A program made the translations under genes and the position numbers. Shown here piece by piece: positions 63,597 through 64,000 of a stretch of 64,000 bases of DNA (within the stretch, counting starts at the first letter, position 1; each line of letters starts with the position of its first letter). Location of the stretch: contig OU015500.1 in the NCBI GenBank assembly GCA_907164885.2, positions 55,480,976-55,544,975 on the forward strand. The letters are read 5' to 3'. This stretch comes from Dolomedes plantarius (Eukaryota > Arthropoda > Arachnida > Araneae > Dolomedidae). The notes under the pieces are model-generated. The model was not told the DNA's origin, ran no database searches, and saw nothing but the letters and a program-made list of their open reading frames with translations.

Positions 63597-63691
63597 TTAT
63601 ACATTATATATATATATAGTGTGTGTGTGTGTGTGGGGTGTGTGTGTGTGTTGTGTGGGGTGTGAGTGTGTGTGTGGTGAGTGTGTGTGTT
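63505..63691. repeat. compound microsatellite (TA)n then (TG)n
   Basis: TA with TAATA interruptions to about 63619, then TG with GGG and GAG interruptions to 63691. Confidence 0.97.
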
Positions 63692-64000
63692 GAAGTATAA
63701 GTACCTTGATAATAGAAGGAAATGAATTATTCTCCCTTTCTTTATAATAACGGAGGGAATTTTAGAAGAAGTCTTATAACAGTAATCGTAGTATCATAAT
63801 AAATTAGTATTACAAATTTTGAAAAAATATAATAAAATGTCTTTAACCCTTTATGTACCACATTATGAATTAAAAAATGAAAACTCACATAATTTTTTTT
63901 ATGTTACCTTAATACTAAGTATCAAATAAATGTAAAAAAATTACTCATCTTCTTAAAATTTAATTAATTACCACTAGTTAATTGAATACCGCCAGTATTA
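63692..64000. other. AT-rich end of window, nothing recognised
   Basis: No gene or element supported up to the window edge. Confidence 0.55.

Overview
This window looks like a piece of a large, AT-rich, repeat-dense animal genome. Nothing prokaryotic is present: there are no operons, and the long stretches between elements are AT-rich non-coding DNA. The mobile-element set (Ty3/gypsy elements with arthropod-style integrases, Tc1/mariner and piggyBac DNA transposons, tRNA-derived SINEs, a LINE tail with a CCHC-type end) points to an arthropod, most likely a chelicerate such as a spider. That placement is an inference from element style, not proof. I could not support any intact host protein-coding gene; the best host signals are a CpG-rich, first-exon-like segment near 31.96-32.38 kb and two related short coding-like segments near 35.5 and 35.96 kb.

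Layout. 0-8.4 kb: a candidate LTR (about 631-1209), a decayed mariner-like element (1683-3177) set between (CA/TA)n tracts, AT-rich DNA, an LTR-like GC-elevated segment (6850-7310) and the first copy of a dispersed repeat. 8.4-13.3 kb: a tRNA-derived SINE, old tandem repeats into which a dead Tc1-like element (10365-11930) was inserted, and a long-armed foldback element (12528-13300). 15.8-22.4 kb: a nearly full-length Ty3/gypsy element (16499-22245) with two 221-bp LTRs differing at 3 positions, but with gag and pol broken by stops and frameshifts. 23.6-28.6 kb: an internally deleted mariner (23584-24504), a small hairpin, another tandem array and a dead Tc1-like element (27361-28571, minus strand). 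28.7-39 kb: mostly unassigned AT-rich DNA with a foldback element (34171-34963) and the CpG-rich segment. 39.1-43.3 kb: a minus-strand SINE, a decayed reverse-transcriptase element of uncertain clade, and a TA-flanked MITE whose 3' half plus flank is tandemly duplicated. 44.9-48.5 kb: an old minus-strand gypsy element reduced to LTRs, a gag start and an integrase, with a piggyBac deletion derivative nested inside it at a TTAA. 49.2-64 kb: a LINE 3' tail, a very well-paired foldback (52939-53182), a small MITE (55981-56185), diverged tandem repeats, one more LTR-like segment and microsatellites.

Two themes run across the window. First, many elements start or end in (TA)n tracts. Second, three DNA elements sit inside old, diverged tandem repeats whose other copy shows the empty site. 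All recognised elements appear non-autonomous or inactivated as read here; several of the gypsy breaks lie in homopolymer runs, so part of that decay could be sequencing error.
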